DNA of 64,000 bases from Dyadobacter tibetensis Y620-1 (lineage in GTDB: Bacteria > Bacteroidota > Bacteroidia > Cytophagales > Spirosomataceae): the NCBI RefSeq assembly GCF_000566685.1, contig NZ_AZQN01000002.1:372001-436000 (forward strand). The letters are read 5' to 3'. Positions 52,418-61,180 of the stretch are shown here, piece by piece. The position numbers and the translations under genes were made by a program. Every line of letters starts with the position of its first letter. The first letter of the stretch is position 1. The notes beneath the pieces were generated by a model. That model made no database searches, was not told the origin of the DNA, and saw only the letters and a list, made by a program, of their open reading frames with translations.

Positions 52418-54487
52418 ATGTCTGAAAACGAAAACAAACGGGGACCGCTGAATCCGAAGAACCCTCAGAAGGGGTATCAAGGATGGATTATAGCCGCCCT
52501 TATAGCGACCATACTCGGAATAACTTACTTAAGTCGTACATCCACCGTAAGACCAACTACCCAGAAGCGATTCGAGAAGATGATGACCGACAAAGAGGTG
52601 GATCGGGTAACGATTGTCAACGACAAGACCGTAGAAGTCAGTTTAAAGCCGGAGGCTCTTAAGCTGGATAAATATAAGGCCATCGCAAAGGAAAATACCT
52701 ATTTTGGAAGTGAAGCACCGGCTCATTACCAGTTTCAGGTAACTTCTGCCGAAACTTTTAAAAAGGATCTGGATAAGATGCAGGAAGGAGTACCAGACCA
52801 GGACAAGGTCACCTTTGTGGTGGATACCCGTAACGACTGGACAAGCTTTTTGGGAACCTGGGGCTTCTTTATTGTGGTCATCCTGATCATGTATTTTGTT
52901 TTAGGCCGAATGTCAGGAGGCGTGGGACCTGGGGGACAGATATTTAATATTGGACGTTCAAAAGCCACCCTTTTTGATGCCGAAAACAAGGTTAAGATTA
53001 CTTTTAACGATGTTGCCGGACTCGATGAGGCTAAGGAGGAAATCAAGGAGATTGTAGAATACCTTCAAAGTCCGGACAAGTTCAAGAAATTAGGAGCAAA
53101 AATACCTAAGGGTGCTTTACTCGTAGGGCCTCCGGGAACGGGTAAAACCCTTCTTGCCAAGGCAGTTGCCGGCGAAGCAGGTGTCCCCTTTTTCTCTCTG
53201 TCAGGATCTGACTTTGTGGAGATGTTCGTAGGGGTAGGTGCTGCGCGTGTGCGTGACTTGTTTAAACAAGCAAAAGAGAAAGCACCGTGTATCATCTTTA
53301 TTGATGAAATTGATGCAGTAGGTCGCTCAAGGGGTCGTGGAGCAATGCCAGGTAGCAACGACGAGCGGGAAAACACCTTGAACTCCCTTTTGGTAGAGAT
53401 GGATGGTTTCGGTTCTGACTCCGGTATTATTATCGTAGCAGCTACCAACCGTCCCGATGTATTGGATCCGGCACTCCTTCGTCCAGGTCGTTTCGATCGT
53501 CAGATCTCGGTAGATAAGCCTGATGTAATCGGTCGTGAGGCAATATTCAAGGTGCATTTGAAGCCCTTGAAATTGTCGGCAGATGTGGATATGCACCGAC
53601 TCTCATCTCAGACTCCTGGTTTTGCAGGAGCAGAAATCGCCAACGTATGTAACGAAGCTGCTCTGATTGCAGCGCGGAGAAATCGTGACGAAGTTACCAT
53701 GCAAGACTTCCAAGATGCCATGGACCGTGTAATCGGTGGTTTGGAAAAGAAAAATAAAATCATTTCTCCGGAAGAGAAAGAGATTGTTGCCTACCATGAA
53801 GCAGGTCATGCTGTAGCGGGATGGTTCCTGGAACATGCCGACCCATTGGTGAAGGTATCCATTGTTCCTCGGGGAGTTGCTGCTTTGGGTTATGCTCAAT
53901 ACCTGCCTCGGGAACAGTATCTTTACCGCACTGAACAGTTATTCGACGAAATGTGTATGACCCTCGGTGGCAGGGCGGCCGAACAGGTGGTCTTTGGCAA
54001 AATTTCCACTGGAGCCTTAAGTGATCTTGAAAGAGTGACGAAAGTAGCTTACAGCATGGTTACCATGTATGGAATGAACGAAAGGATTGGAAATATTTCT
54101 TTCTACGATTCTAAACAAAGTGACTATAACTTCACGAAACCCTACTCGGAATCGACCTCACAGGCTATCGATGAAGAGGTGCGGAAATTGGTGGACCAGG
54201 CTTATCAGTTTGTGATAAAACTACTTACCGACAAGCGAGATGCTCTGGAAGTATTGGCTAAGGAGCTTTTAGAAAAAGAAATTCTCTTCCAAAGTGATCT
54301 GGAAAAGCTTATAGGTAAGCGTCCTTTCGAAAGAGAAACCAGCTACCAGGCATATGTCAATCGCCGTTCCAATGAGGAGGCTGCTATTCATGAAGAAATC
54401 GTGAAGGAGCATCTGGATAAAGACGGAACTACAACTGAGGGAGATGCTGAAGTTCTGGCAGACACCAAAGACGGTTCTCCATCCTAG
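52418..54487 (+). CDS. ftsH: ATP-dependent zinc metalloprotease FtsH
   Basis: A short cytoplasmic start, a membrane helix, a periplasmic domain (residues 45-140), a second helix ([13 protein letters not shown]), then AAA+ with Walker A GPPGTGKT near 237, Walker [17 protein letters not shown], second region of homology [20 protein letters not shown], and the zinc protease site HEAGH at 460-464. It degrades membrane and cytoplasmic proteins. A strong terminator follows. Confidence 0.97.
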   Translation: MSENENKRGPLNPKNPQKGYQGWIIAALIATILGITYLSRTSTVRPTTQKRFEKMMTDKEVDRVTIVNDKTVEVSLKPEALKLDKYKAIAKENTYFGSEAPAHYQFQVTSAETFKKDLDKMQEGVPDQDKVTFVVDTRNDWTSFLGTWGFFIVVILIMYFVLGRMSGGVGPGGQIFNIGRSKATLFDAENKVKITFNDVAGLDEAKEEIKEIVEYLQSPDKFKKLGAKIPKGALLVGPPGTGKTLLAKAVAGEAGVPFFSLSGSDFVEMFVGVGAARVRDLFKQAKEKAPCIIFIDEIDAVGRSRGRGAMPGSNDERENTLNSLLVEMDGFGSDSGIIIVAATNRPDVLDPALLRPGRFDRQISVDKPDVIGREAIFKVHLKPLKLSADVDMHRLSSQTPGFAGAEIANVCNEAALIAARRNRDEVTMQDFQDAMDRVIGGLEKKNKIISPEEKEIVAYHEAGHAVAGWFLEHADPLVKVSIVPRGVAALGYAQYLPREQYLYRTEQLFDEMCMTLGGRAAEQVVFGKISTGALSDLERVTKVAYSMVTMYGMNERIGNISFYDSKQSDYNFTKPYSESTSQAIDEEVRKLVDQAYQFVIKLLTDKRDALEVLAKELLEKEILFQSDLEKLIGKRPFERETSYQAYVNRRSNEEAAIHEEIVKEHLDKDGTTTEGDAEVLADTKDGSPS

Positions 54488-54507
54488 TCGAATGCCTAAA
54501 ATCTAAT

Positions 54508-54539
54508 AAAAACCGGTCTGTTTATGCAGTCCGGTTTTT
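54508..54539 (+). terminator. Intrinsic terminator after ftsH
   Basis: AAAACCGG pairs with CCGGTTTT, with CTG/CAG pairing inside a short loop and a T-run after it, 20 bases past the ftsH stop. Confidence 0.85.
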
Positions 54540-54584
54540 ATTTTTTACATTCGACTCCCAATCCTAAACACTAAAAAATACCTT

Positions 54585-55532
54585 ATGTTATTTGAAATTA
54601 CAAAGCAGCAATTTGGCGATCTTACCGAATATGTTGTTCAGGAAGCCTCAACAGGCAATCGCTTTTCCGTGGTACCTGAGCTGGGCGGCCTAGTGAGGCA
54701 GTTATCACTTCGGAAAGATGTTACATTATATTCCTTATTAAAAACACCTCCGACGCCTCAAAAACTTGCCGAAGATAGCCAGAGTGCCAGCGAGCTCTTA
54801 TTCCCCTTCGCCAGCCGAATCCCCGATGGGTCTTATACATTTTTAGGAAAAAGCTACCAATTGGAACGTAATGAAAAGGGTGGAAAAAATGCTATACATG
54901 GACTCGTCCGGAAAAATAAATTCACCCTTCAGGAACAAAGTATAAAATCGGACTGCGCAGCAATCAGGTTGGCCTATGCAATTACTCCAACGCCAGGGTA
55001 CCCTTTTGAAATTAAATTTGAGGTGACCTATAGCCTGGATCAGCAGGGGATCTTTCGTCTTCATTACGAGGCCTATAATCAAGGTACCAATGCGGCACCC
55101 GCCATGTTTGGCTGGCATCCTTATTTCGATTTAGGAAATGAAGAAGTAGATGCCTGGAAAATTAGAATACCTTCTCAAACGATTGTAACCTTTGATGGGA
55201 ATATGATTCCAACAGGTACTGCCCCATATCACCACCAAGGACCCTTTTCTCTATTTAGGAAAGAATTGGACAACTGCTTTATTGTAGAAGCCGATGGTCA
55301 TTCGGCTGTCACTGAACTCATTTCAGAGAATCAGGATGTTACCCTGCAAATCAGGCAGGAGATTGGGGACGGAAAATTTAATTATCTGGTAATTTACACT
55401 CCTCCTGCCAGAGACTGTGTGGCCATAGAACCACTTACGGCCAATGTAAATGCATTCAATAATGGAGAAGGACTGAACCTGGTGAGCCCCGGCAAATCAG
55501 TTTCTGGAATAATAGAACTTAAACTGTATTAA
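54585..55532 (+). CDS. Aldose 1-epimerase family protein
   Basis: A 315-residue beta-sandwich with SELLFPFASRIPDGSYTF, KNAIHGLVR (His), MFGWHPYFDLG (His, Asp) and the late Glu in VAIEPLT. Galactose mutarotase family; converts alpha- and beta-anomers of hexoses. It could instead be a paralogue acting on other sugars, since the first catalytic His sits in IHGLVRKNKF. Convergent with the lasso-like cassette. Confidence 0.88.
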   Translation: MLFEITKQQFGDLTEYVVQEASTGNRFSVVPELGGLVRQLSLRKDVTLYSLLKTPPTPQKLAEDSQSASELLFPFASRIPDGSYTFLGKSYQLERNEKGGKNAIHGLVRKNKFTLQEQSIKSDCAAIRLAYAITPTPGYPFEIKFEVTYSLDQQGIFRLHYEAYNQGTNAAPAMFGWHPYFDLGNEEVDAWKIRIPSQTIVTFDGNMIPTGTAPYHHQGPFSLFRKELDNCFIVEADGHSAVTELISENQDVTLQIRQEIGDGKFNYLVIYTPPARDCVAIEPLTANVNAFNNGEGLNLVSPGKSVSGIIELKLY

Positions 55533-55542
55533 TATATTGGCA

Positions 55543-55583
55543 GCAAGAATCGGTAAGTCTGCCAATGGGCTACCGATTCTTGC
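55543..55583. terminator. Bidirectional terminator, epimerase / nucleotidyltransferase
   Basis: A perfect 13-bp repeat, GCAAGAATCGGTA / TACCGATTCTTGC with a 15-base loop, begins ten bases after the epimerase stop. Its right arm overlaps the last codons of the convergent nucleotidyltransferase gene. Confidence 0.8.
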
Positions 55584-56673
55584 GGTAATATCCGGCCTTC
55601 CTGAGTAGTAGGGGGATCTCCAAAAAATAGCTCAGATGCGACCAAATTACTTTACACTTAAATTTCCACCCGTCTCTGGCCGCTATTCCTCTCATCAGAT
55701 ATGGCAAGGTCGAGTTACTACTAGCGGCAGGCATCTCTTCCCATATGGATATTATTTTTCCTGCTTCGCCGGTCTCTTCTAACCTAAGAACCTCCGGAAG
55801 AGAGAAGTTAAATTCATACCCCAGTTCGATCAGCAGGTTAAAACTATCCTGAACCAGTTGAAATATTCCTTTTTTCCTGGCCAGACGGTAAACCAGTCTC
55901 CAATCGGTAGAGGCTCCATAAAGGTTCATATAGGCACACAAATCGGCGATATATTTCAATTTATGCCAGGACTCTTTTCCTGAATGATGGACAATAAGTA
56001 ATAATAATTGGTATTCATTTATAAAGCCATTGACCTCCTTATTTCGGATAAGCGAGATGGAGCCGTATTCGGCCCATTCCCTGGCAGGAAAGTCAAAGGC
56101 TAGCCTGGGATAAGCAGTTCTCCAGTGAAGTTCAAGTACCAAAGCCTGGTTACCATAGTCTTTGAGCAGCGGGATATGATAATCTGTCCGCATAAATCGA
56201 GGGTAAGACGCTTTGTCATTCAGCAAGTACTGGCGGTAATGGTCAGGTATATATCCCCCTTCTTCTCTTAATACCTCCAAACTTTTAAGGATATCCCGAT
56301 CGGCTACTAAAATATCAATATCGCCAAACTCGCGCATACCAATATTCTGGTACAACCATTCAGCCCAGAAACTTCCTTTATAGGCATAACATTCAATATC
56401 ATTTTGAGCTAACATTTCCTTCAACTGCGTTAGCTCGTTGGCCAAAATGAGATTATAGAACGACAATTCTCTACAACCTTCTACTAACTCCGTTATGAAT
56501 GGTAGTGTGATCAGATATTTTTCAGCGAAAGCTAGAAGTTGCGGCCGGAGGCCGTGCCATTGGGCTAGACGGTACAATCGTTCGAAATCAAGGGTACCAA
56601 GATTTCCAGAATAGGGCTGATTAAAAGAAACGGATAATAAAAAATCCACTTCTGGGCTTCTCTTATATTTCAC
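55570..56673 (-). CDS. Nucleotidyltransferase family protein (lasso-cluster type)
   Basis: A 367-residue protein with a polymerase-beta-like nucleotidyltransferase core: YAYKGSFWAEWLYQ (K99-G100-S101) and MREFGDIDILV (Asp118, Asp120), then a long helical C-terminus. This NTP_transf_5-type family accompanies lasso peptide and other RiPP clusters, where its role is not settled. It starts with GTG inside the last 11 bases of the kinase-like gene, so translation is coupled. It is the last gene of the cassette. Confidence 0.85.
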   Translation of the reverse strand: MKYKRSPEVDFLLSVSFNQPYSGNLGTLDFERLYRLAQWHGLRPQLLAFAEKYLITLPFITELVEGCRELSFYNLILANELTQLKEMLAQNDIECYAYKGSFWAEWLYQNIGMREFGDIDILVADRDILKSLEVLREEGGYIPDHYRQYLLNDKASYPRFMRTDYHIPLLKDYGNQALVLELHWRTAYPRLAFDFPAREWAEYGSISLIRNKEVNGFINEYQLLLLIVHHSGKESWHKLKYIADLCAYMNLYGASTDWRLVYRLARKKGIFQLVQDSFNLLIELGYEFNFSLPEVLRLEETGEAGKIISIWEEMPAASSNSTLPYLMRGIAARDGWKFKCKVIWSHLSYFLEIPLLLRKAGYYRKNR

Positions 56674-57586
56674 GGCTCTCCATTACGTTAAGGTTTACCT
56701 GGGCCACCCAATCTTCTAAGGCGCTAAATGACTTGTCGCGTCGCTTGCGCCATAGAGCCGCATGTCGGGAAATCAGAAAGCTTTGGGAAAAATGATCCTT
56801 CAAGGCATCGTTTTGCACGAGTGAAAGTGGTAGGGGGAAGTGCTTCAATAATTCGACGGGAATACTTGCAGCAGAAAGTCCATCCATATAGGGTCTGTTT
56901 CGCGCTTTATGTAAGAAGAACACACGCTTTAAAGGCAACGGATCATGTTGAAAGCCTTCTTTAGGCTGGAATGAAAACTTATTGACCCCCTCACTCACCG
57001 GAGCGAGATTCTTGCTATCGTAATTTAGGCCATGGACCGTTGTCTCCCAGATTTTAAGCTGCGGATAGGCGGGGATAATCCAAGGTTGCCCCCTATCATC
57101 AAATTGAATGGCGGTCAGATCATCGCTTAGAAGGGGGCTTCCTGCTTTGATGAAGGCAGCAGCTGTGGTGGATTTCCCGGCTCCAGGCTGCCCCATAAAA
57201 CACCAGGCCTCATCTCCTACTTGCACCGAACTTGCATGTAAGAGGAATAATCCTCTCTGAAACAAAATCAGTCCAAGGGCCTCACTCACGGTGAATAGAC
57301 TGATAATATTTTCATCGTCTACCAAGGGTTCTACGCCTAAGGTGTGGCCCCCCATGGCTTGGAAGTTAGCAACGCCTTGCCAGTGTAAAATCAAGTCTCC
57401 CTGCTCGTTTATTCCAAAGTCTGCCCGAACCCCTCTACGATGGATATTGGTTTTCTTAAGTTTAGGAAGAGAAATCGTAGTCAAAACTACCTTCAAATCT
57501 GGCTTTTCAGTAGATTCCCCTATGCTTAGCTCTGGTAGAGGAATCTGCGCTCGTATGGACAATCCGTAAGCCTTATAGTAGGTCAT
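56663..57586 (-). CDS. HPr-kinase-like protein (lasso-cluster type)
   Basis: A 307-residue protein with the fold of HPr kinase C-terminal domains: LFLLHASSVQ (His117), Walker A GQPGAGKSTT at 132-141 and the SPLLSDDLTAI motif (Asp155, Asp156). In paeninodin-type clusters the equivalent kinase phosphorylates the precursor peptide's C-terminal serine. HPr itself is not encoded near, and the N-terminal HPrK domain is replaced by about 110 unrelated residues. It lies 20 bases after the B2-like gene. Confidence 0.85.
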   Translation of the reverse strand: MTYYKAYGLSIRAQIPLPELSIGESTEKPDLKVVLTTISLPKLKKTNIHRRGVRADFGINEQGDLILHWQGVANFQAMGGHTLGVEPLVDDENIISLFTVSEALGLILFQRGLFLLHASSVQVGDEAWCFMGQPGAGKSTTAAAFIKAGSPLLSDDLTAIQFDDRGQPWIIPAYPQLKIWETTVHGLNYDSKNLAPVSEGVNKFSFQPKEGFQHDPLPLKRVFFLHKARNRPYMDGLSAASIPVELLKHFPLPLSLVQNDALKDHFSQSFLISRHAALWRKRRDKSFSALEDWVAQVNLNVMESREI

Positions 57587-57606
57587 ATCAATGCTTAAAA
57601 ATGTAA

Positions 57607-58047
57607 TTACTCCCAGGACCAGAGTCGCTGGTAAGTAATTTGTTCGTTCCAGTCTCCAATGATGATTTTTCCGTCCCTTTCCACCCAGGCATGGGCTTCA
57701 AATGAATCAATACGACCTATCTCAACGCCAATTTCCAGGGTCAAATCGGGCTCATTCCGTAACAGATATTTTACGGCCAGGGCACGGGGTAGGCAGAGTA
57801 ACGTAAATGGTAGAAAATCGGCCATTCTATTAACCGATAGCGCTACCTGATTCATTTGCACTTCCGAGAAACGCTGGCTTCCAGCCCGCTTGGTCAAGCG
57901 AGCAAAGATTCTTCTAAAAGTATGAAAGGGTAATATTAACAGACCCAATTTGATACAGGTAAGAGTAGCGAACGCCTTAAGAAGATACTTCCTTTCAAAA
58001 GAAGGTGTCTGATTCCACTTTCGGCGATATTGCTGTATCTGACCCAT
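57607..58047 (-). CDS. Lasso peptide biosynthesis B2-like leader protease
   Basis: A 146-residue transglutaminase-like protein with the catalytic triad Cys85 (LLCLPRALAVKYLL), His119 (EAHAWVE) and Asp132 (IIGDWNE). B2 proteins cut the leader from precursor peptides that a PqqD-like RRE presents. The start ATG abuts the stop of the PqqD-like gene (TAG ATG), as is common for B1-B2 pairs. All catalytic residues are intact, so the enzyme is probably active. Confidence 0.92.
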   Translation of the reverse strand: MGQIQQYRRKWNQTPSFERKYLLKAFATLTCIKLGLLILPFHTFRRIFARLTKRAGSQRFSEVQMNQVALSVNRMADFLPFTLLCLPRALAVKYLLRNEPDLTLEIGVEIGRIDSFEAHAWVERDGKIIIGDWNEQITYQRLWSWE

Positions 58048-58320
58048 CTACTTATCTTCCGCTGTCTCCACCAGGTTCTCTGTTATCAAAGATTGAAGCA
58101 GCCCATCCAGATCGGCCTGTGCGGTGGCCTGATCCACGTCATATTGTTTCATCACCTCATCACACAGGGTTTCCAAAGTTTGAGGTCCTTTTTCCAGAAG
58201 ATCCCACACCAACCCGCCTACCTCATCCAGGCCGTAATAGGCACCTTTTTTATGATTTAGAATTACCGTTTCTCCGGCTACCTTAGAGGCCACTTGATTT
58301 GAAGTTAACTTATATTTCAT
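58048..58320 (-). CDS. PqqD-like RiPP recognition element (lasso B1 type)
   Basis: A 90-residue PqqD fold: VILNHKKGAYYGLDEVGGLVWDLL, TLCDEVMKQYDVDQATAQADL and a C-terminal helix. It should bind the leader of a precursor peptide and hand it to the B2 protease. It is the first gene of the cassette, with its own promoter-like sequence at 58361-58390. No precursor ORF lies between it and the upstream dehydrogenase, a gap of only 62 bases. Confidence 0.93.
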   Translation of the reverse strand: MKYKLTSNQVASKVAGETVILNHKKGAYYGLDEVGGLVWDLLEKGPQTLETLCDEVMKQYDVDQATAQADLDGLLQSLITENLVETAEDK

Positions 58321-58360
58321 GAATCGTCTTTTGCGTTAGTGTATGCTCAACCAAAGGATG

Positions 58361-58390
58361 CAAAGTTAGGAATAAAATCCACTCACTCAA
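58361..58390 (-). promoter_or_regulatory. Promoter of the lasso-like cassette
   Basis: On the minus strand TAACTTTG (58361-58368, consensus TAnnTTTG) is preceded by TTG at 58388-58390 with 19 bases between. Transcription would start near 58354 and reach the PqqD-like start at 58320. The -33 element lies within the last codons of the upstream aldehyde dehydrogenase gene. Confidence 0.65.
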
Positions 58391-59921
58391 GATCAAATTT
58401 GATGCCCTGGGCCAAAGGCAGACCATGGCCGTAATTAATAGTGTTGGTCTGTCGCCGCATATACGCTTTCCAGGCATCAGAACCCGATTCGCGACCACCC
58501 CCCGTTTCTTTTTCTCCTCCAAAGGCCCCACCTATTTCGGCGCCAGAGGTACCAATATTGACATTGGCAATGCCACAGTCGGAACCTGCCGCCGATAAAA
58601 ACTGCTCGGCTTCCCGCATGTTTAGCGTGAATATGGAAGAAGAAAGGCCTTGGGGTACCTCATTTTGAATGGCTATTGCTTCGTTTAAATCAGTATATTG
58701 CATCAGGTACAATATGGGGGCAAAGGTCTCCTGATGGACTATTTCCAAGTTATGCTCTACCTCAACGATGCATGGGCGTACATAACACCCCGAACTATAA
58801 GGATCTCCCTTCAATACTTCAGGTTCCACCAGAAACTTTTGCTGTTTTTGCCGTAGTACATCTACAGTCGACTGATACTGGTCTACTGCAGCTTTATCAA
58901 TCAAGGGACCCACGTGAATATGCTCATCCAAAGGATTTCCTATCTTCAACTGGCTATAAGCCTTCACTAGCTGCGTTTTAAGAATTTCATATATACTCTC
59001 ATGGGCAATCACCCTTCTGGTGCTGGTACAACGCTGTCCTGCTGTTCCTACCGCACCAAAAACGATGCCGGGAACGGCCACACTAAAATCGGCTCCTGGA
59101 GTGACAATTATTGCGTTATTCCCCCCCAGTTCCAGCAAACACTTTCCGAGTCGCTGGCCTACCTGCTCGGCAACGGAGCGCCCCATCCGGGTGCTTCCAG
59201 TAGCCGATAAAAGATTTATCTTCGGATCCTGGGCCATGAGTTCGCCAATCTCCCTTTCCCCACAAACCAAACCTACCACTCCCTCTGGAATATCATTATG
59301 CGCAAAAACCCGCTTAATAATATGCTGGCAGGCTAGTGCTGTAAGCGGAGTCTTTTCGCTGGGCTTCCAAACACATACATTTCCACATACAAGGGCAATC
59401 ATGGCATTCCAAGACCATACCGCCACTGGGAAATTGAATGCAGAAATAATTCCTACTGTTCCCAGGGGATGCCACTGCTCATACATCCTGTGGTTCGGAC
59501 GCTCACTATGCATGGTTTTCCCATACAACTGGCGACTAAGTCCTACTGAGAAATCACAAATGTCAATCATTTCCTGAACCTCTCCCATGCCTTCCTGCAG
59601 GCTCTTCCCCATTTCGTAGCTCACCAGTGTCCCCAGCTCGGTTTTGTACTCACGCAAAGCATGACCAATCTGCCTTACTATCTCTCCTCTGATCGGGGCA
59701 GGCTTTGCTCGCCACACCTTAAATGCGGATTGGGAGCAGTCTATTACCCGGCGGTAGTCCTCAGCAGAAGCCATTGTCACCTGGGCAATTTCACTGCCAT
59801 CGACTGGCGACCAGGAGATCACATGTTTACCTTTCCCTTCCCAGAAATCCTGACCTGTGCTTACACCAGGGTTAATATCTTGAATCTGCAACCTTTTTAA
59901 TATCCCTTTTATATCCTTCAT
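58383..59921 (-). CDS. Aldehyde dehydrogenase, ALDH7 type (alpha-aminoadipic semialdehyde dehydrogenase)
   Basis: A 512-residue NAD-dependent aldehyde dehydrogenase with FNFPVAVWSWNA, GSTRMGR, LELGGNN (Glu) and GTAGQRCTSTRR (catalytic Cys). The sequence is of ALDH7/antiquitin type, as is the late GAFGGEKETGGGRESGSDAW. With the saccharopine dehydrogenase gene 75 bases upstream it suggests lysine breakdown through aminoadipic semialdehyde to aminoadipate. Another ATG at 59927 is possible. Piperideine carboxylate or other aldehydes are alternative substrates. Confidence 0.93.
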   Translation of the reverse strand: MKDIKGILKRLQIQDINPGVSTGQDFWEGKGKHVISWSPVDGSEIAQVTMASAEDYRRVIDCSQSAFKVWRAKPAPIRGEIVRQIGHALREYKTELGTLVSYEMGKSLQEGMGEVQEMIDICDFSVGLSRQLYGKTMHSERPNHRMYEQWHPLGTVGIISAFNFPVAVWSWNAMIALVCGNVCVWKPSEKTPLTALACQHIIKRVFAHNDIPEGVVGLVCGEREIGELMAQDPKINLLSATGSTRMGRSVAEQVGQRLGKCLLELGGNNAIIVTPGADFSVAVPGIVFGAVGTAGQRCTSTRRVIAHESIYEILKTQLVKAYSQLKIGNPLDEHIHVGPLIDKAAVDQYQSTVDVLRQKQQKFLVEPEVLKGDPYSSGCYVRPCIVEVEHNLEIVHQETFAPILYLMQYTDLNEAIAIQNEVPQGLSSSIFTLNMREAEQFLSAAGSDCGIANVNIGTSGAEIGGAFGGEKETGGGRESGSDAWKAYMRRQTNTINYGHGLPLAQGIKFDLE

Positions 59922-60001
59922 GATCATATTCTTTAGTATAAAATCAATAACTATTATTTTCCTTCATCCAAATTCCAGACCAGGAAGTTTCCACCCCGGA
60001 T

Positions 60002-61066
60002 TCAGGTAGTATATTTCTTAAAAAAAGCCCCGTTGGTAGTCTTCAAAAAGTCGTCTAAACCAATATCTTCCTGCCTGATAAATCCTGTTTGAGGCAAGGT
60101 ACCTTGAGCAACCATCTCCACAACGGCGGCGATTGAGGCTGCGGTGGTCCAGGAAATTGCTCTCCAGTGCTGCCCATCAATTTCGATGGGATGGTAGGCC
60201 TGGTAAAATTCCTCCCTTTCAAGGCGATCGTCCTTCCAGCCTTCTACCACCGCATAAACGTATACGACATCCTGTTGTACCGGAGGTTTCGCCTCAGTCA
60301 AAATTTTCTCAATCAGTTCCCGGTCATTTTTTAATAATAATTCATACAGCATAAAACGCATCAGTCTGCAATGGCCCGGATACCTGATCGTCTTATAGTT
60401 CAGGGTATCCACCCTGCCCTCAAAAGTTTCACACATTGTTCCCAGCCCACCGGAGGTACTAAAAGCTTCAAACTCCTGCCCCTCAATATTAATCATTTCT
60501 ATCCCTTCCAATGAGGGTACCAGCTTTTTAACGCCGTTATGTATCACCTCCGCATCATTGATATATTCGTTTACCACTCCTGCTGGCGACCAGGTAAATG
60601 AATACCCCATAAGGCCATTGGGGTAGCGCGGCAGAGCCCCTACCCGAAGCTCTATGTCTCTGAGCTTCGTAAATTTAGCGGCCAAGTCGGTTCCAACAAT
60701 TCCAATGAATCCCGGAGCCAGTCCACATTGCGGAACCATCACTCCCCTACTGCTTCGGGCCATTTCCCTGATAGCGGAGGTGGTGTCCACATCTTCCGTC
60801 AAATCGAAATAGTGGATCCCTTTTTCATGGGCACTTTTTGCAATAGGCAGATTTAAATTATAGGGCATACAAGACACTACCGCATCTTTTCCTTCCATCA
60901 CCTCCTCCAAAAAATCCGGATGCGTAATATCGCCGAGCAGGATTTCGAAACCCAGGGGTCTGGGTGGCATATGCCTGTCTATACCGGTTACCTTAAACTG
61001 ATGGGATAGTAAGGTTCCTACTAATGACCCTACCTTTCCCATTCCAATAACAAGAATATTTTTCAT
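60002..61066 (-). CDS. Saccharopine dehydrogenase family protein
   Basis: The NAD-binding start NILVIGMGKVGSLVGTLL is followed by CGLAPGFIGIVG, FTWSPAGVVNEY and STSGGLGTMCETF, the pattern of the glutamate-forming saccharopine dehydrogenase. It would convert saccharopine to aminoadipic semialdehyde and glutamate. Length (354 residues) fits a version without the fused lysine-ketoglutarate reductase, which is not visible in this window. It lies directly upstream of the ALDH7 gene in one operon and is divergent from the flavoprotein gene. Confidence 0.88.
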   Translation of the reverse strand: MKNILVIGMGKVGSLVGTLLSHQFKVTGIDRHMPPRPLGFEILLGDITHPDFLEEVMEGKDAVVSCMPYNLNLPIAKSAHEKGIHYFDLTEDVDTTSAIREMARSSRGVMVPQCGLAPGFIGIVGTDLAAKFTKLRDIELRVGALPRYPNGLMGYSFTWSPAGVVNEYINDAEVIHNGVKKLVPSLEGIEMINIEGQEFEAFSTSGGLGTMCETFEGRVDTLNYKTIRYPGHCRLMRFMLYELLLKNDRELIEKILTEAKPPVQQDVVYVYAVVEGWKDDRLEREEFYQAYHPIEIDGQHWRAISWTTAASIAAVVEMVAQGTLPQTGFIRQEDIGLDDFLKTTNGAFFKKYTT

Positions 61067-61180
61067 GAATTATCGAAGTAAAAATGATACAATAGTGCGA
61101 CTTTGAGTAAGTTAGAAAAAGAAATTGCAGATATCCAGAAGTTCCAGCCATTTTTACAAAGTTTTTTATTGAATCGATCT

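Noticed and set aside
57607..58382. Short precursor peptide ORF for the lasso-like cassette
   Set aside because: The 62-base gap upstream and the 20-base gap after the B2 gene contain no start with a plausible leader and core.
59020..59577. 185-residue plus-strand ORF inside the aldehyde dehydrogenase gene
   Set aside because: Antisense shadow of a well-supported gene, with no start signal or recognisable domain.
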